Of a DNA stretch of 64,000 nt, positions 7,980 to 16,800 are shown one piece after another. The DNA is from Lysobacter panacisoli (lineage in GTDB: Bacteria > Pseudomonadota > Gammaproteobacteria > Xanthomonadales > Xanthomonadaceae). Below the pieces are notes generated by a model that worked only from the letters and a program-made list of their open reading frames with translations, had not been told where the DNA came from and did not search any database. The stretch is taken from the NCBI RefSeq assembly GCF_009765165.1, contig NZ_VLNU01000001.1, forward strand, positions 3,664,247-3,728,246, given 5' to 3'. Within the stretch, counting starts at the first letter, position 1. Each line of letters begins with the position of its first letter. The position numbers and the translations under genes are program-made.

Positions 7980-8324
7980 TTGGACCTCGCCAATATTCAA
8001 CGTCGCATCCGCGAATTTAGGGATGCACGGGACTGGATGCAATTCCACAATCCCAAAAACCTAGCGATCTCCATCGTTCTTGAAGCGACGGAACTTTTAG
8101 AACACTTCCAATGGAAGTCGCCTGACGAAAGTGAGGCGCACGCCAAAGCAGCTCGTGACGATATCGCGGACGAAATCGCGGATGTCAGCGTCTACCTCAT
8201 CGAACTAGCCGACAACCTCGGAATCGACCTTGAGCAGGCGATACTGAGAAAACTCGACAAGAATGCCGCCAAGTACCCGGCCGAAAAGTCGAAAGGGAAT
8301 GCCAAGAAATACACGGAGCTGTGA
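7980..8324 (+). CDS. MazG-like nucleotide pyrophosphohydrolase
   Basis: 114 aa when started at TTG 7980, which has GGAG 8 nt upstream. The start is chosen because the protein then begins with the family's usual N-terminus (LANIQRRIREFRDARDWMQFHNPKNLAISIVLEATELLEHFQW). The metal-binding acidic pattern is present: EATELLE and then DEIADVSVYLIELADNLGIDLEQA. Such all-alpha NTP pyrophosphatases cleave (d)NTPs to NMP and PPi; defence-island members may deplete nucleotides or remove modified ones. The stop overlaps the next gene's GTG start (GTGA), so the two are probably translationally coupled. Confidence 0.88.
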   Translation: MDLANIQRRIREFRDARDWMQFHNPKNLAISIVLEATELLEHFQWKSPDESEAHAKAARDDIADEIADVSVYLIELADNLGIDLEQAILRKLDKNAAKYPAEKSKGNAKKYTEL

Positions 8325-9310
8325 CCAATATGCAACTTGTACTCCAACCGTGCGGTGACTCGGACGCCATCGAGCACTACGTCGATACGATAAAGAACCC
8401 GGTCCCTCTCGAACGAATTCTTCCATTCCTGCCCCCCTCAGAGCATGAGCGCTTGCGGGCGACGTTTGGAGAAGCTGTAGCGGTGTGGGGCGTGACTCCT
8501 GGAAAGACGGGGGGCAACGCGAAGAAGTGGTCCAGGATGCAACTGGGCGACATGGCAATGCTTTACCGGGATAAGCGTTTCTTCTTCAAGGGGGAAGTCG
8601 CCTACAAGGTGCATTCACCCGCATTAGCGCGGGAGCTTTGGCAGGAGCGCGCCGATGGCGCCACCTGGGAGTACGTATTCTTTCTCAATGACCTTGAGTC
8701 GGTGGACATAGATGTAGCGCGCTTCAATGCAGCCGCGGGATACAAAGACAACAACATTATTCAAGGCTTCAATGTGCTACTGCCAGACCACAGCGCTGCG
8801 GTCATGGAAGCCCTGAATATTGATCCGAGCGTTGGAGGGATCCTGCTCTCTGATGACGAGATCTCGGCCGCCAAGGACGCCTTGGGGCAACTTGACGGTG
8901 ACCTTGACTTGCCGGCCACCACTCGCCGACGTGCTGAGCAGGCACTGCTGCGTCGAATTCGCCTAGGCGGCAAGAGGAGCGCACCTTGCGCAATCTGCGC
9001 CCGTGACCTTCCGGTAGATCTTTTGGTGATTGGTCACATTCGGAAGCGCCATTCCTGCGATTCGACCCAGAAACGGGACGAGTCAAATGTCATGGCCGTC
9101 TGCACTTTAGGGTGCGACAGGCTATTTGAGAACGGGTACATCTACGTTGATCAAATGGGTGTCGTACGGGCGTCCGACGGCGTCAAGGGTGGCGGGGATG
9201 AACTCGGATCAGTCATCCAGGCCCTGGCAGGTAAGCAATGCCTCGCGTGGTCGTCTAAATCTGCGCCGTACTTCGAATGGCATCAAGAACACCCTCGTAG
9301 GTTCCTATAG
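8321..9310 (+). CDS. EVE/PUA-like HNH endonuclease (putative modification-dependent nuclease)
   Basis: 329 aa from GTG 8321, or 326 from ATG 8330. The N-terminal ~140 residues look like an EVE/PUA-type domain: VWGVTPG...WSRMQLGDMAMLYRDKRFFFKGEVAYKV...WEYVFFLNDLESVDI. Such domains flip out modified bases. The C-terminal part is an HNH nuclease: Cys223-x2-Cys226, His239 (VIGHIRKRHSC) and Asn256 (SNVMAVCTLGCDRLFENGYIYVD). The usual last His of the HNH is replaced by Asp in CDRLF. The architecture matches known EVE/PUA-HNH type IV restriction enzymes that cut modified phage DNA. Coupled to the MazG gene by a 4-nt overlap. Confidence 0.72.
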   Translation: MTNMQLVLQPCGDSDAIEHYVDTIKNPVPLERILPFLPPSEHERLRATFGEAVAVWGVTPGKTGGNAKKWSRMQLGDMAMLYRDKRFFFKGEVAYKVHSPALARELWQERADGATWEYVFFLNDLESVDIDVARFNAAAGYKDNNIIQGFNVLLPDHSAAVMEALNIDPSVGGILLSDDEISAAKDALGQLDGDLDLPATTRRRAEQALLRRIRLGGKRSAPCAICARDLPVDLLVIGHIRKRHSCDSTQKRDESNVMAVCTLGCDRLFENGYIYVDQMGVVRASDGVKGGGDELGSVIQALAGKQCLAWSSKSAPYFEWHQEHPRRFL

Positions 9311-9425
9311 ATCGGCACCTAACGGGAGCCGAAACACGGCTAGCACGCTGGCGGCCCCACGCGATCTCCACCGGAAGCACGCGAGCATCCTCAGCAGCGC
9401 CACATACATCAAGAGCAGACTCCAG

Positions 9426-11207
9426 ATGAGCGATACGAAGGCAACCTCACTCAAAACGATCCTCAAAAAGGCCAAAAGTGGCGAGTACAAGCTGCCCGCG
9501 TTTCAGCGGAAGTGGAAGTGGACAACCCGTCAGGTGATGTCGCTTTATGAGTCGCTCCGGCTTGGCTATCCGATCGGTTCCTTTCTCTTCCTCACATCCG
9601 ACGAGGGCCAGAAGCTCGGGCCGCGCGCCTTTCACGGCGCCGGGCAGATGGCTTCTGGTCACCCTGACAGCGAAAGCCTTGTCCTCGATGGACAGCAGCG
9701 GATCACAGCAGGAATTTCGATCTATTACGGCCTTCACGATGTCGATGGGAGCGAGTACTACATCGACTGCCGTCAGGTTGACACCTTGCTCAAGGAGCGA
9801 AAGGTGAATGTCGATGACGAGGATCAGGTCAAGAAGTTCTCTAAGGAACTAGACCTAGAAGACAGTTATCTGGTCGCTAAGCCAAGGAAGCTAGACAGGA
9901 AGGCACATTTTTCGAAGTCTGGCCTTCTGTGGACTGCACTACTTACGGATGAGCGCGCCACTGAGCTCGACGAACTACTGGATTCTGCCGATAAACGAAG
10001 AAAGGACGTAGTTCGAAAGGTCGTTCGGGCCCATCTCAGACCAAACGCGAACATTCAGGTGCCTGTTATTGAGCTTGGAAAGGAATTTGACCTCGCAGCG
10101 ATCAGCAAAGTTTTTTCAACCATCAACAGCTCGGGAAAACTGCTTACGCCATTCGAGCTCGTTGTCGCCATTCTCTACCCGCATGATATTCGCTTGGAGG
10201 ATGACGTCGAAGAGTTCAAATCCAAGTTTCGGTACTACGGAAACATGGATAAGAACGGAGAGATCCTCCTGCAGGTCATCGCCCTCCTCTCTGGAAAGTC
10301 TCCAAAGAAGGCTGATCTGCCAAAGACGATTGACCCTGTCATGTACAAGACTCACGCGGAAGCAGCCGCAACTCAGCTGAATTCTGCCGGCGAGTTTCTG
10401 AGCTCAAGCATGGGCGTTGGCCTGGACGTCACCGACAAGCTAATTCCTTACGACGCGCTATTCGCGCCGCTTGCCATTGTCTATGACAGGCTCTCAAAGA
10501 AGGGCTTCAAGCATGCCGAGATGGGTGTCGCTAAGCAAAAACTGCGCAGGTGGTTCGTAGCGTCGGCAATCGATCAACGTTACCAAGAGGGTGTTCACAA
10601 TAAGCAAGAGAACGACATCCACGAAATCGAAAGCTGGATCGACGGCGGCCCCGTCCCGAAGTGGATTGAGTCGACAGTTGCCACCCCCGCTGTGAAGCAT
10701 GCCAGCCCAAGCGGCGCGATTGGCAAAGTATTCCTTTGCCTAATTAACTCACAGCAACCAAAGGATCCGATACAAAACTCGGTGATCGGGTTCCGTGATG
10801 GCGCGTCTTCGTCCCAAGTACACCATGTTTTCCCCACGCGCTGGGCTCCGAAGGGCATTTCCGACTTCAAGAAAGACCTCATGGAAACCAACGTAGCGCT
10901 CAACACGATGTTCCTATCGACTGAGACGAACTCCGATTGGCTGAACTTCGACCCCCTGACCCAGATCGGCCAAGCTGAGAAGGCACTTGGTGTCTCCGCC
11001 GCTACTTCAGCCTTCGGTAGCCAGATGATAGGTGTCTCTGCGCTTGAGTGCTTAAGGAAGCCAGGGAAGCTGATCGCCGATTACGACGCATTCCTAGAAG
11101 CTCGTTATCGCTCGTTCGTAGACAAGCTGCTTGAGTTCGATATCCAGAGTTCCTCAAAGCAGAGTGAACTTGTTGAACTCGACGAGCCATCCATAGTCGA
11201 GGATTGA
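9426..11207 (+). CDS. DUF262-HNH (GmrSD/SspE/BrxU-like) type IV restriction protein
   Basis: 593 aa. The N-terminal DUF262 domain shows FQRKWKWTTRQVMSLYESLRLGYPIGSFLFL and the ParB-like NTPase motif DGQQR (residues 88-92). The C-terminal region holds an HNH/DUF1524-type nuclease: His466-His467 (QVHHVFPTRW) and Asn489/Asn493 (TNVALN). This is the fused S+D arrangement used to restrict glucosylated, otherwise modified or phosphorothioated DNA. ATG 9426 is chosen because the upstream open frame would overlap the HNH gene out of phase and has no protein-like content. It lies 115 nt after the EVE/PUA-HNH gene, so two modification-dependent nucleases stand side by side. Confidence 0.82.
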   Translation: MSDTKATSLKTILKKAKSGEYKLPAFQRKWKWTTRQVMSLYESLRLGYPIGSFLFLTSDEGQKLGPRAFHGAGQMASGHPDSESLVLDGQQRITAGISIYYGLHDVDGSEYYIDCRQVDTLLKERKVNVDDEDQVKKFSKELDLEDSYLVAKPRKLDRKAHFSKSGLLWTALLTDERATELDELLDSADKRRKDVVRKVVRAHLRPNANIQVPVIELGKEFDLAAISKVFSTINSSGKLLTPFELVVAILYPHDIRLEDDVEEFKSKFRYYGNMDKNGEILLQVIALLSGKSPKKADLPKTIDPVMYKTHAEAAATQLNSAGEFLSSSMGVGLDVTDKLIPYDALFAPLAIVYDRLSKKGFKHAEMGVAKQKLRRWFVASAIDQRYQEGVHNKQENDIHEIESWIDGGPVPKWIESTVATPAVKHASPSGAIGKVFLCLINSQQPKDPIQNSVIGFRDGASSSQVHHVFPTRWAPKGISDFKKDLMETNVALNTMFLSTETNSDWLNFDPLTQIGQAEKALGVSAATSAFGSQMIGVSALECLRKPGKLIADYDAFLEARYRSFVDKLLEFDIQSSSKQSELVELDEPSIVED

Positions 11208-11319
11208 TGCGCGCCGATCGCCCCAGGACAATAAGCCTGAGAAAAACCCCAGAGATCAAGTTCGGATGACGAAGGACGCCTCCTTCATCGCCAACCCCAA
11301 ATAACACGCCCTGTGAGAA

Positions 11320-12246
11320 ATGGACGTCTTCCACGTAGTCATCGACACGAGCATGTTGCGCAGGGCGCACTTCCGGCACCCCAACTTCGCGCGACTCTTG
11401 AGGCGTTCGCAAATGGGAAGCCTCAAACTCTACATTCCGCACATCGCACTCGAGGAGCTGCGAACACACCTAATCGCAAAACATGAAGACCTCGCCCACT
11501 CCATTCGGGCGGACTTCGACAAGCTTCAGCGAAGCGACCTGGGCATGTTAATCGATGGCTTGCCACCTCCGGTGTTGTCGCTCTGGCGTAAAGATGAGGT
11601 GGTTCGCAATTCTGAGGCAGTCTTCGCAAGGTTCCTGGAAGACAATAAGATCGAAGTAATTCCGATTTCCATCGAAGACGCCACAGACGCGTGGAAGATC
11701 TACTTCAACGCCGACCCGCCGTTCGACCCAAACCAGGAACGCGAAGATAGACGCAAGGACATCCCAGACTCGTGGATATTTGTGGCCGCACAGGGGATCA
11801 AGGCGAAACGAGGACGCCATTGCGCACTGGTCGCCGACGGCAAGCTAAAAGCGGCGCTGGAGGGGGCAGGATTTGAGATATACGACGACGTCGAGAAACT
11901 CGACAACGCGGTCGAGATCGCTACGTCGGTAACCCGCCCGAAGCTCACGCCGGACGACGAGGCTCCGATCCAGCTCGACGAACTTCGCGGCGCTGCCTTC
12001 CAGGACATCGACGTCATCGTCCTGGGGGTGAACGAAGCACTCAATACTCCAGCAAAAGCCGCCCTCTTCTCTGCACTTGAACGGGCTGGAGTTGACCGAG
12101 CGATCGCCGAACATGAAGCACAAACGCTCGTCCTGTCCGGCAGGCTGACAGATACTGGCAGCCATCTAATCCCGACGAATCAAACTTTGTCCCGCCGCGC
12201 CATGGGGACCGACGTAGTGACCAAAATTCTGTTGAAGATTATCTGA
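11320..12246 (+). CDS. PIN-domain (DUF4935/PIN_12-like) ribonuclease
   Basis: 308 aa. The PIN core spans residues ~5-185 with the expected acidic residues: Asp9 (VVIDTSML), Glu45/46 (IALEELRTHL), Asp147/Asp150 (RKDIPDSWIFVAA) and Asp173 (ALVADGKLK). PIN domains cleave single-stranded RNA with Mg2+ or Mn2+. The last ~110 residues are helical, include DIDVIVLGVNEALNTPAKAALFSALERAGVDRAIAEHEAQ, and may form a winged-helix or partner-binding domain. Only 2 nt separate its stop from the 801-aa gene, so the two very likely form one functional unit. No small antitoxin gene lies before it, unlike VapBC pairs. Confidence 0.82.
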   Translation: MDVFHVVIDTSMLRRAHFRHPNFARLLRRSQMGSLKLYIPHIALEELRTHLIAKHEDLAHSIRADFDKLQRSDLGMLIDGLPPPVLSLWRKDEVVRNSEAVFARFLEDNKIEVIPISIEDATDAWKIYFNADPPFDPNQEREDRRKDIPDSWIFVAAQGIKAKRGRHCALVADGKLKAALEGAGFEIYDDVEKLDNAVEIATSVTRPKLTPDDEAPIQLDELRGAAFQDIDVIVLGVNEALNTPAKAALFSALERAGVDRAIAEHEAQTLVLSGRLTDTGSHLIPTNQTLSRRAMGTDVVTKILLKII

Positions 12247-12248
12247 CA

Positions 12249-14654
12249 ATGGACCTCGAACTACGCTTAGCCGCGCTCTCGAAGCTAATCGACACCCATT
12301 CCGAGGCCGTCGATCGGCGCCTTGGCGAGGAGTTCAGACGCGCCGAGGATGTGTTGCTGGGAAGCTCGGAATTTGACGAGCTCTCTGACTCCCTGAAGAC
12401 CCTGGCCGTTCTCGCGCCTCGCTTCCATATGGCGCTCCTACCAATACTGAAGACCTTTGCGCGGTCAGTCCCCTCACGAACCCTTACACATGGCGATGCA
12501 CTGATCTCCCGATCAATGTTGCGATACCGATCAGCGGAAACTTTGGTTTCTCTAGCTATCGACGTCTCAAAGCAGATCCGATACCTGCATACCGAGCAGG
12601 TCGTCGATTTCATGCTCGAACTGTCGCGCGCCGAAAGCACAGAGGTTCAACGTAAGGCGGAGCAAGCGCTTGAGGAGCTGGCCGAGTTCAACCTAGACAT
12701 CTTCTACGAGCGGCGCCAGGGCGCTTCGCCGCAGGACCGCATCGTTTCTCACTTTGCCGGACTGGACGATCCAAGCTTAACGACGAACTCGAGTGCGGTT
12801 CTGCGAGCACTCGCCAAGGTACTGTCCCCTTCGATGGAGGGCCATTCCTGGACTTACAGCAGCATGACAATCCGAAGAGGATCAATTGTCAGCGACGGTG
12901 GCGTTGCCGAGATGCGCGAGCGAGCAATTACCTTGCTCAAGCGAATGTACATGCTGGATACGTCCGTCGAGTTCCGGCAGAAAATTCTGCGGACGATGGA
13001 CGTGGCGACTCGACGCGAACACCCAGCCGACAACTCGGAAACATCCCGAATGTTCGATCGCGACGCGATTTCGGTCCTCGAATTCCGGCGTAGTCTCGTG
13101 ACAACTGAGGCGCTTCCGCTGGTGCAGACGATAGAGCACCAGACTTACTGGGACTATTACCATGCTGCAACGGCAGAAATCGAGTTCAAGGCTCTACAGG
13201 TTCGGGACGAGCTGGCTTCGCATGCCGAGTACCAGATCTACAAGCAACTGATTGGATTTGAGGGGATCTTTGGCACCTGGGAGAAGCTTCGCAGCTCCGA
13301 GGAGGCTCGTGACTACAGTGACAATCGGCGTCGCATAGCAGCGCGTCAGTACGTCAATGAGATTGACGACGCCACCTACGACCGATGGCTTAGTCGAATC
13401 CTCGAGTTCTCCAAGACCCGGTCGAACGACCTAGCGACATTCCCTGTCTACTACGAGTTTCTAGAGTCTGTCGGTCGCGAGAAGCCGCGCCTGGCGCTTG
13501 AACTTGTCACGCAGCACGAACACATCATGTCGCCATTCTTGATCCCGTTACTGCGCGGGCTCTGGACAAGCGAACAAACGTCCGACATCGAGTCCATTGT
13601 GGACCGATGGATCGCGGATGGCACGCATCTGGCAGCGATCGCCAAGTCCCTCTACAAGGTTGGCGCTTCACGTCTTGCCACCCTAGAAGCTGTCATCGCC
13701 CGCGGCGTCGAGCTCGACTGCCGAGACGCGGTTCTTGAGACAGTTGGCGTAGCTTCGAGCCTGTACGCTGAAGGAAGCGGCCCGGCCAAGTCGGTATTCA
13801 TGCATGCACTCCGCGAACTGGCGAAGCGCGGCGATGCACGCTGGATCAGCGTTGTATGGTTCAGTGACGCGTTCCAGCTCTTGGTCGATGCCATGACTGA
13901 GCCGGAGCGAGTCGAAGCATTGGCTTCGCTGACGTCGCTTCCTGAGCTGGACTATCAGGCCGAGGAAATTCTCTCTGTCATCGCAGAGAAGGACGTCGAG
14001 GCCGTGCTCGACTACCTGATTTCCCGACTAAAGCGGGAAAGAGAGCTACCAAGCCTTGATGGCAGCGCCGAAGCCACTCTCGGCGAGCGATTCGAAGCTA
14101 TCCCGTACCAGCTCCAAAAACTGGACAAACACCTCGCCCGAGTGCCCGACAAGCTAGTATCGGCATTGCGGCGGGAGTTCGATGAATCGCCTGGACTATT
14201 CACCTACCGCGGCGCTCGTTTGATTGAGGCGACTTTCCCTGATTTTTCCGCACCTCTCGAGCAGATGCTCCTGAAGTATGTCGAAAGCGGGAAAGAGAGT
14301 GACATCGATTTCGTCCTTGCCATCTTGCGTACTTATGACGGCCCATCTGCAATCTTGGATATCTGCAAGGCGATCATCAAAGCAGTACCGCAAGACTCGA
14401 AGCAATGGAACGAGGTCGCGGCGGCCATCGAGTCAACTGGCGTTGTGTCTGGGGAGTATGGCCTGGTCAATGCGTATGAGCAGAAGCGGGCTGAAGTTGC
14501 TAAATGGTTGAACGACGATGACGGACGAGTGCAAGCCTTCGCCAAGTGGCTCATCGAAGGACTTGACCGCATGATTGATCACGAGAAAAAGCGCGCTGAC
14601 GAGGGCGTTGCGCTGCGAAAGTACAAGTTTGGCGCTGACAAGGACGAGACTTAG
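12249..14654 (+). CDS. 801-aa helical-repeat protein coupled to the PIN nuclease; function unknown
   Basis: No family recognised. The sequence is almost wholly amphipathic helix, with recurrent LxxLxxxxxE patterns and no signal peptide, membrane segment, Walker motif or nuclease motif that I can find. This suggests a HEAT- or TPR-like solenoid. Segments such as QVVDFMLELSRAESTEVQRKAEQALEELAEF and VFMHALRELAKRGDARWISVVWF are HEAT-like helix pairs. It ends in a charged tail (HEKKRADEGVALRKYKFGADKDE). Starting 2 nt after the PIN gene, it probably senses a phage product or scaffolds and restrains the ribonuclease; that role is inference. Composition is more AT-rich than the core genes. Confidence 0.75.
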   Translation: MDLELRLAALSKLIDTHSEAVDRRLGEEFRRAEDVLLGSSEFDELSDSLKTLAVLAPRFHMALLPILKTFARSVPSRTLTHGDALISRSMLRYRSAETLVSLAIDVSKQIRYLHTEQVVDFMLELSRAESTEVQRKAEQALEELAEFNLDIFYERRQGASPQDRIVSHFAGLDDPSLTTNSSAVLRALAKVLSPSMEGHSWTYSSMTIRRGSIVSDGGVAEMRERAITLLKRMYMLDTSVEFRQKILRTMDVATRREHPADNSETSRMFDRDAISVLEFRRSLVTTEALPLVQTIEHQTYWDYYHAATAEIEFKALQVRDELASHAEYQIYKQLIGFEGIFGTWEKLRSSEEARDYSDNRRRIAARQYVNEIDDATYDRWLSRILEFSKTRSNDLATFPVYYEFLESVGREKPRLALELVTQHEHIMSPFLIPLLRGLWTSEQTSDIESIVDRWIADGTHLAAIAKSLYKVGASRLATLEAVIARGVELDCRDAVLETVGVASSLYAEGSGPAKSVFMHALRELAKRGDARWISVVWFSDAFQLLVDAMTEPERVEALASLTSLPELDYQAEEILSVIAEKDVEAVLDYLISRLKRERELPSLDGSAEATLGERFEAIPYQLQKLDKHLARVPDKLVSALRREFDESPGLFTYRGARLIEATFPDFSAPLEQMLLKYVESGKESDIDFVLAILRTYDGPSAILDICKAIIKAVPQDSKQWNEVAAAIESTGVVSGEYGLVNAYEQKRAEVAKWLNDDDGRVQAFAKWLIEGLDRMIDHEKKRADEGVALRKYKFGADKDET

Positions 14655-14742
14655 CCATACGCAACTTGACCCAAGAGGCCAGCTGCATCATCGACAGCGA
14701 GCCGACGGAGAAGTTTGGCTTGAACATGCTCACGCGGACGAG

Positions 14743-15165
14743 CTAGCCAAGGCTAGCTACGCCCAGAACGAGACCAATTACGCCCAGAGCAAAACCAACA
14801 CCTCCGAGCCAAGCGGCCAACCGGACCACCACCTGGGGATGCCCCACACACGCCCGGAACTGCCCAAACCATGAGTTCTTGGCTACGATCTTTAGCCGTA
14901 CATCAGTCTGCGTCGAGAGACCGCCCAGACCCGCGCGATACCATGCCCCAATCACCAATGAGCTCGCTGGATCGTTGATGGTTATGCGGGGAGACTGGTT
15001 GTAACCCTGAAGAAAGCTAACGTCCATTTGCAGTGCTTCGCAGTGAACACTCTTTCTCGTTGCCAGATTAGTGATCTTGACGACGCAACGGGGCGGCAAG
15101 GTTGGATCCTGCAGCCAGACCCAACCTTGATGCGCGTCATCGCCCAGGGCAGCGAAGATTCTCAT
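14743..15165 (-). CDS. Small tail-anchored protein of unknown function
   Basis: 140 aa, last gene of the leftward run. Residues 1-100 look beta-rich (CVVKITNLATRKSVHCEALQMDVSFLQGYN, RITINDPASSLVIGAWYRAGLGGL). Residues ~115-140 form one hydrophobic glycine-rich segment (AAWLGGVGFALGVIGLVLGVASLG) that would anchor it in the inner membrane by its tail. A membrane-anchored last gene is common in abortive-infection systems, but no known effector motif is present. It is convergent with the 801-aa gene. Confidence 0.6.
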   Translation of the reverse strand: MRIFAALGDDAHQGWVWLQDPTLPPRCVVKITNLATRKSVHCEALQMDVSFLQGYNQSPRITINDPASSLVIGAWYRAGLGGLSTQTDVRLKIVAKNSWFGQFRACVGHPQVVVRLAAWLGGVGFALGVIGLVLGVASLG

Positions 15166-15225
15166 GCGATTTCCAACCTAAGTTGAGCCAAGCCTGGAAA
15201 TGACCTTGCCTGTCGGCATGAACTA

Positions 15226-16110
15226 TTAGGCGTCACTCTTCGACTCCACCCGAATAATAGTCAACGCCTGCAGCGCCCAATTGGAGTCATTCGCCAGATC
15301 GAAAATTTCGCTCTTGCTCTTCCCCTCGCTCTTCCCCTCGCTCTTCCCCTCGCTCTTCCCCTCGCTCTTCCCCTCGCCTTCGGCCTCGCGTCGCTCCGCG
15401 CGGATCTGCGCCACGCATTCAAAGAGCCGCGTGGCCTCCTCCCGAGGAGACTCACGCAACCTGTTGGCAAGCTCGCTTGCCATTTGCTCAGCGCTGATTG
15501 CAACACCGGAAACAGGCTTACTACACCAAGTCGGGTCCATTGATGGAAGATCGAAGAATATGTGGTGCTTCTGGTGGTCCTTAAAGTCACCTGGGCAGCT
15601 GGCAACATCGACGAGATGGAGCTTGCCCAGATCAGCGTCAACCTTGTAGAGCTCAGCCTTATCAAAGATGGATGGGCACGCATAGTAAGTAAGCGCCCCC
15701 TTGTTCTTGCACAAGTTGAACAAGAGCTCGTGCTGTGAAAAACCAGTGTTGTCGTTTGCCTGACTACTGATCGCGACTCGGCCATACGGAGTTGACGTTA
15801 CAGGATGCGACTTATTCTTAGGCTTTCGCACCATGCGCCGAACCACCTTGTACTGCAGAAAGTAACCAACGTATTGACTTTTGAGCTTATACGACGCGTT
15901 CTGCGCGGCCTGCTTTAGATCACCAAACAACTCTTCATCCGACACGTCGGTCATTACCCACGCTTGATCGAACCCAACGAAGCACTCCTTCTGGGGCGAG
16001 TACTTGTAAAAGCTGATCTTCCCAGTTGGCCCCACACCAAGCGTCGACCGGAAGAGGTCCATGAGCGCATGGTGGAAGTGCATCTCCAATACGGTTTCGT
16101 TGATCGACAT
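15226..16110 (-). CDS. Unknown protein with nuclease-like N-terminus and GKSE repeats
   Basis: 294 aa from ATG 16110, which has AAGGAAAG 9 nt upstream; a further upstream TTG (16137) has none. The first ~190 residues contain the series Glu-rich helix (NETVLEMHFHHALMDLF), VGFDQAWV, and YFLQYKVV, then HELLFNLCKNKGALTYYACPSIF. E...D...QxK in that order is compatible with a PD-(D/E)XK nuclease fold; this is a hint, not a match to a family I can name. Near residues 250-270 there is a hydrophilic linker of five EGKS-type repeats encoded by perfect 12-bp units, leading to a short C-terminal helix. Confidence 0.65.
   Translation of the reverse strand: MSINETVLEMHFHHALMDLFRSTLGVGPTGKISFYKYSPQKECFVGFDQAWVMTDVSDEELFGDLKQAAQNASYKLKSQYVGYFLQYKVVRRMVRKPKNKSHPVTSTPYGRVAISSQANDNTGFSQHELLFNLCKNKGALTYYACPSIFDKAELYKVDADLGKLHLVDVASCPGDFKDHQKHHIFFDLPSMDPTWCSKPVSGVAISAEQMASELANRLRESPREEATRLFECVAQIRAERREAEGEGKSEGKSEGKSEGKSEGKSKSEIFDLANDSNWALQALTIIRVESKSDA
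15316..15375 (-). repeat. Five perfect 12-bp tandem repeats inside a coding region
   Basis: GCTCTTCCCCTC is repeated five times without change (+ strand), encoding the GKSE linker of the 294-aa protein. As 12 is a multiple of three, unit gain or loss would change linker length without breaking the frame. Confidence 0.92.
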
Positions 16111-16183
16111 ACCGACAATCTTTCCTTGATGTGCCAAGCGCGTGAATACGACCTAGTGTTGGTCGCTTCGCCTTAAATTGCTG

Positions 16184-16744
16184 TCAGGCGTCGACCGCAT
16201 GCGCCAACGCCGATGCCATCATTTTGAAGTGAGCCCCAATAAACGGATTGAAGGCAAAACCTGCTCCCCTAATCTCCCTGGAAATGATATCCGCGAACCT
16301 ACCCAAGTTCTCAAAGTAGATAACGTCCTCATTCCCTTCAAAGCCACCAATCACGCCACCCTCAAGAATCGAGGGAAGATCATTGTGTGAAAGCGCTTTG
16401 TTGCGCACATGACGGAGGTTTGACGCGAAGGACCGCAGTTGTGTAGCGAGGCGCTCTAGCTCTGCAAGCGTTCCCGGCGCCCACTCCCCGTAGTTGAGGA
16501 TGTAGTCAACCGTTAGGTTCTCTCGCCCCGCAACGCTCGATTTGTCATGCAACTTGACTATCTGCAATAGACTGTACTCGAGAGTAAAGCCACTCAAGAC
16601 TCCGAAGCCATAGCCAAATCTAGAACCAGTTACTCGATCGACATCGGGATTGTCGTCGAAGAACGACCGGTGCAACTGGCATGCTTGATATGCCCAGTCG
16701 CAGAGCGCGCAGAATTCTGAAACAACCAGCGCGGAAACCTTCAT
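16184..16744 (-). CDS. HEPN/AbiU2-like protein (putative RNase effector)
   Basis: 186 aa from ATG 16744, which is preceded by AAGGG 11 nt upstream; an alternative upstream start would overlap the next gene. The key segment FASNLRHVRNKALSHND gives Arg114-Asn115-x4-His120, the R-x4-6-H RNase signature of HEPN domains, in the context typical of AbiU2-like proteins (VRNKALSHND). The preceding helices (LSGFTLEYSLLQIVKLHDKSSVAGRENLTVDYILNYG) also fit that family. It would cut RNA in abortive infection or toxin-antitoxin settings. It is the second gene of the leftward run, 56 nt after the repeat protein. Confidence 0.68.
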   Translation of the reverse strand: MKVSALVVSEFCALCDWAYQACQLHRSFFDDNPDVDRVTGSRFGYGFGVLSGFTLEYSLLQIVKLHDKSSVAGRENLTVDYILNYGEWAPGTLAELERLATQLRSFASNLRHVRNKALSHNDLPSILEGGVIGGFEGNEDVIYFENLGRFADIISREIRGAGFAFNPFIGAHFKMMASALAHAVDA

Positions 16745-16800
16745 GGACGCCAACACCCTTAGTCGAAAGAAGCCGCGAGGCGGTCGAGGGGAAACAATTG

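Noticed and set aside
9126..9425. Upstream extension of the DUF262-HNH frame
   Set aside because: It overlaps the EVE/PUA-HNH gene out of phase and its peptide has no protein-like features; ATG 9426 gives the family's N-terminus.
15316..15375. CRISPR-like short repeat array
   Set aside because: Units are 12 bp, have no spacers and lie inside an open reading frame.
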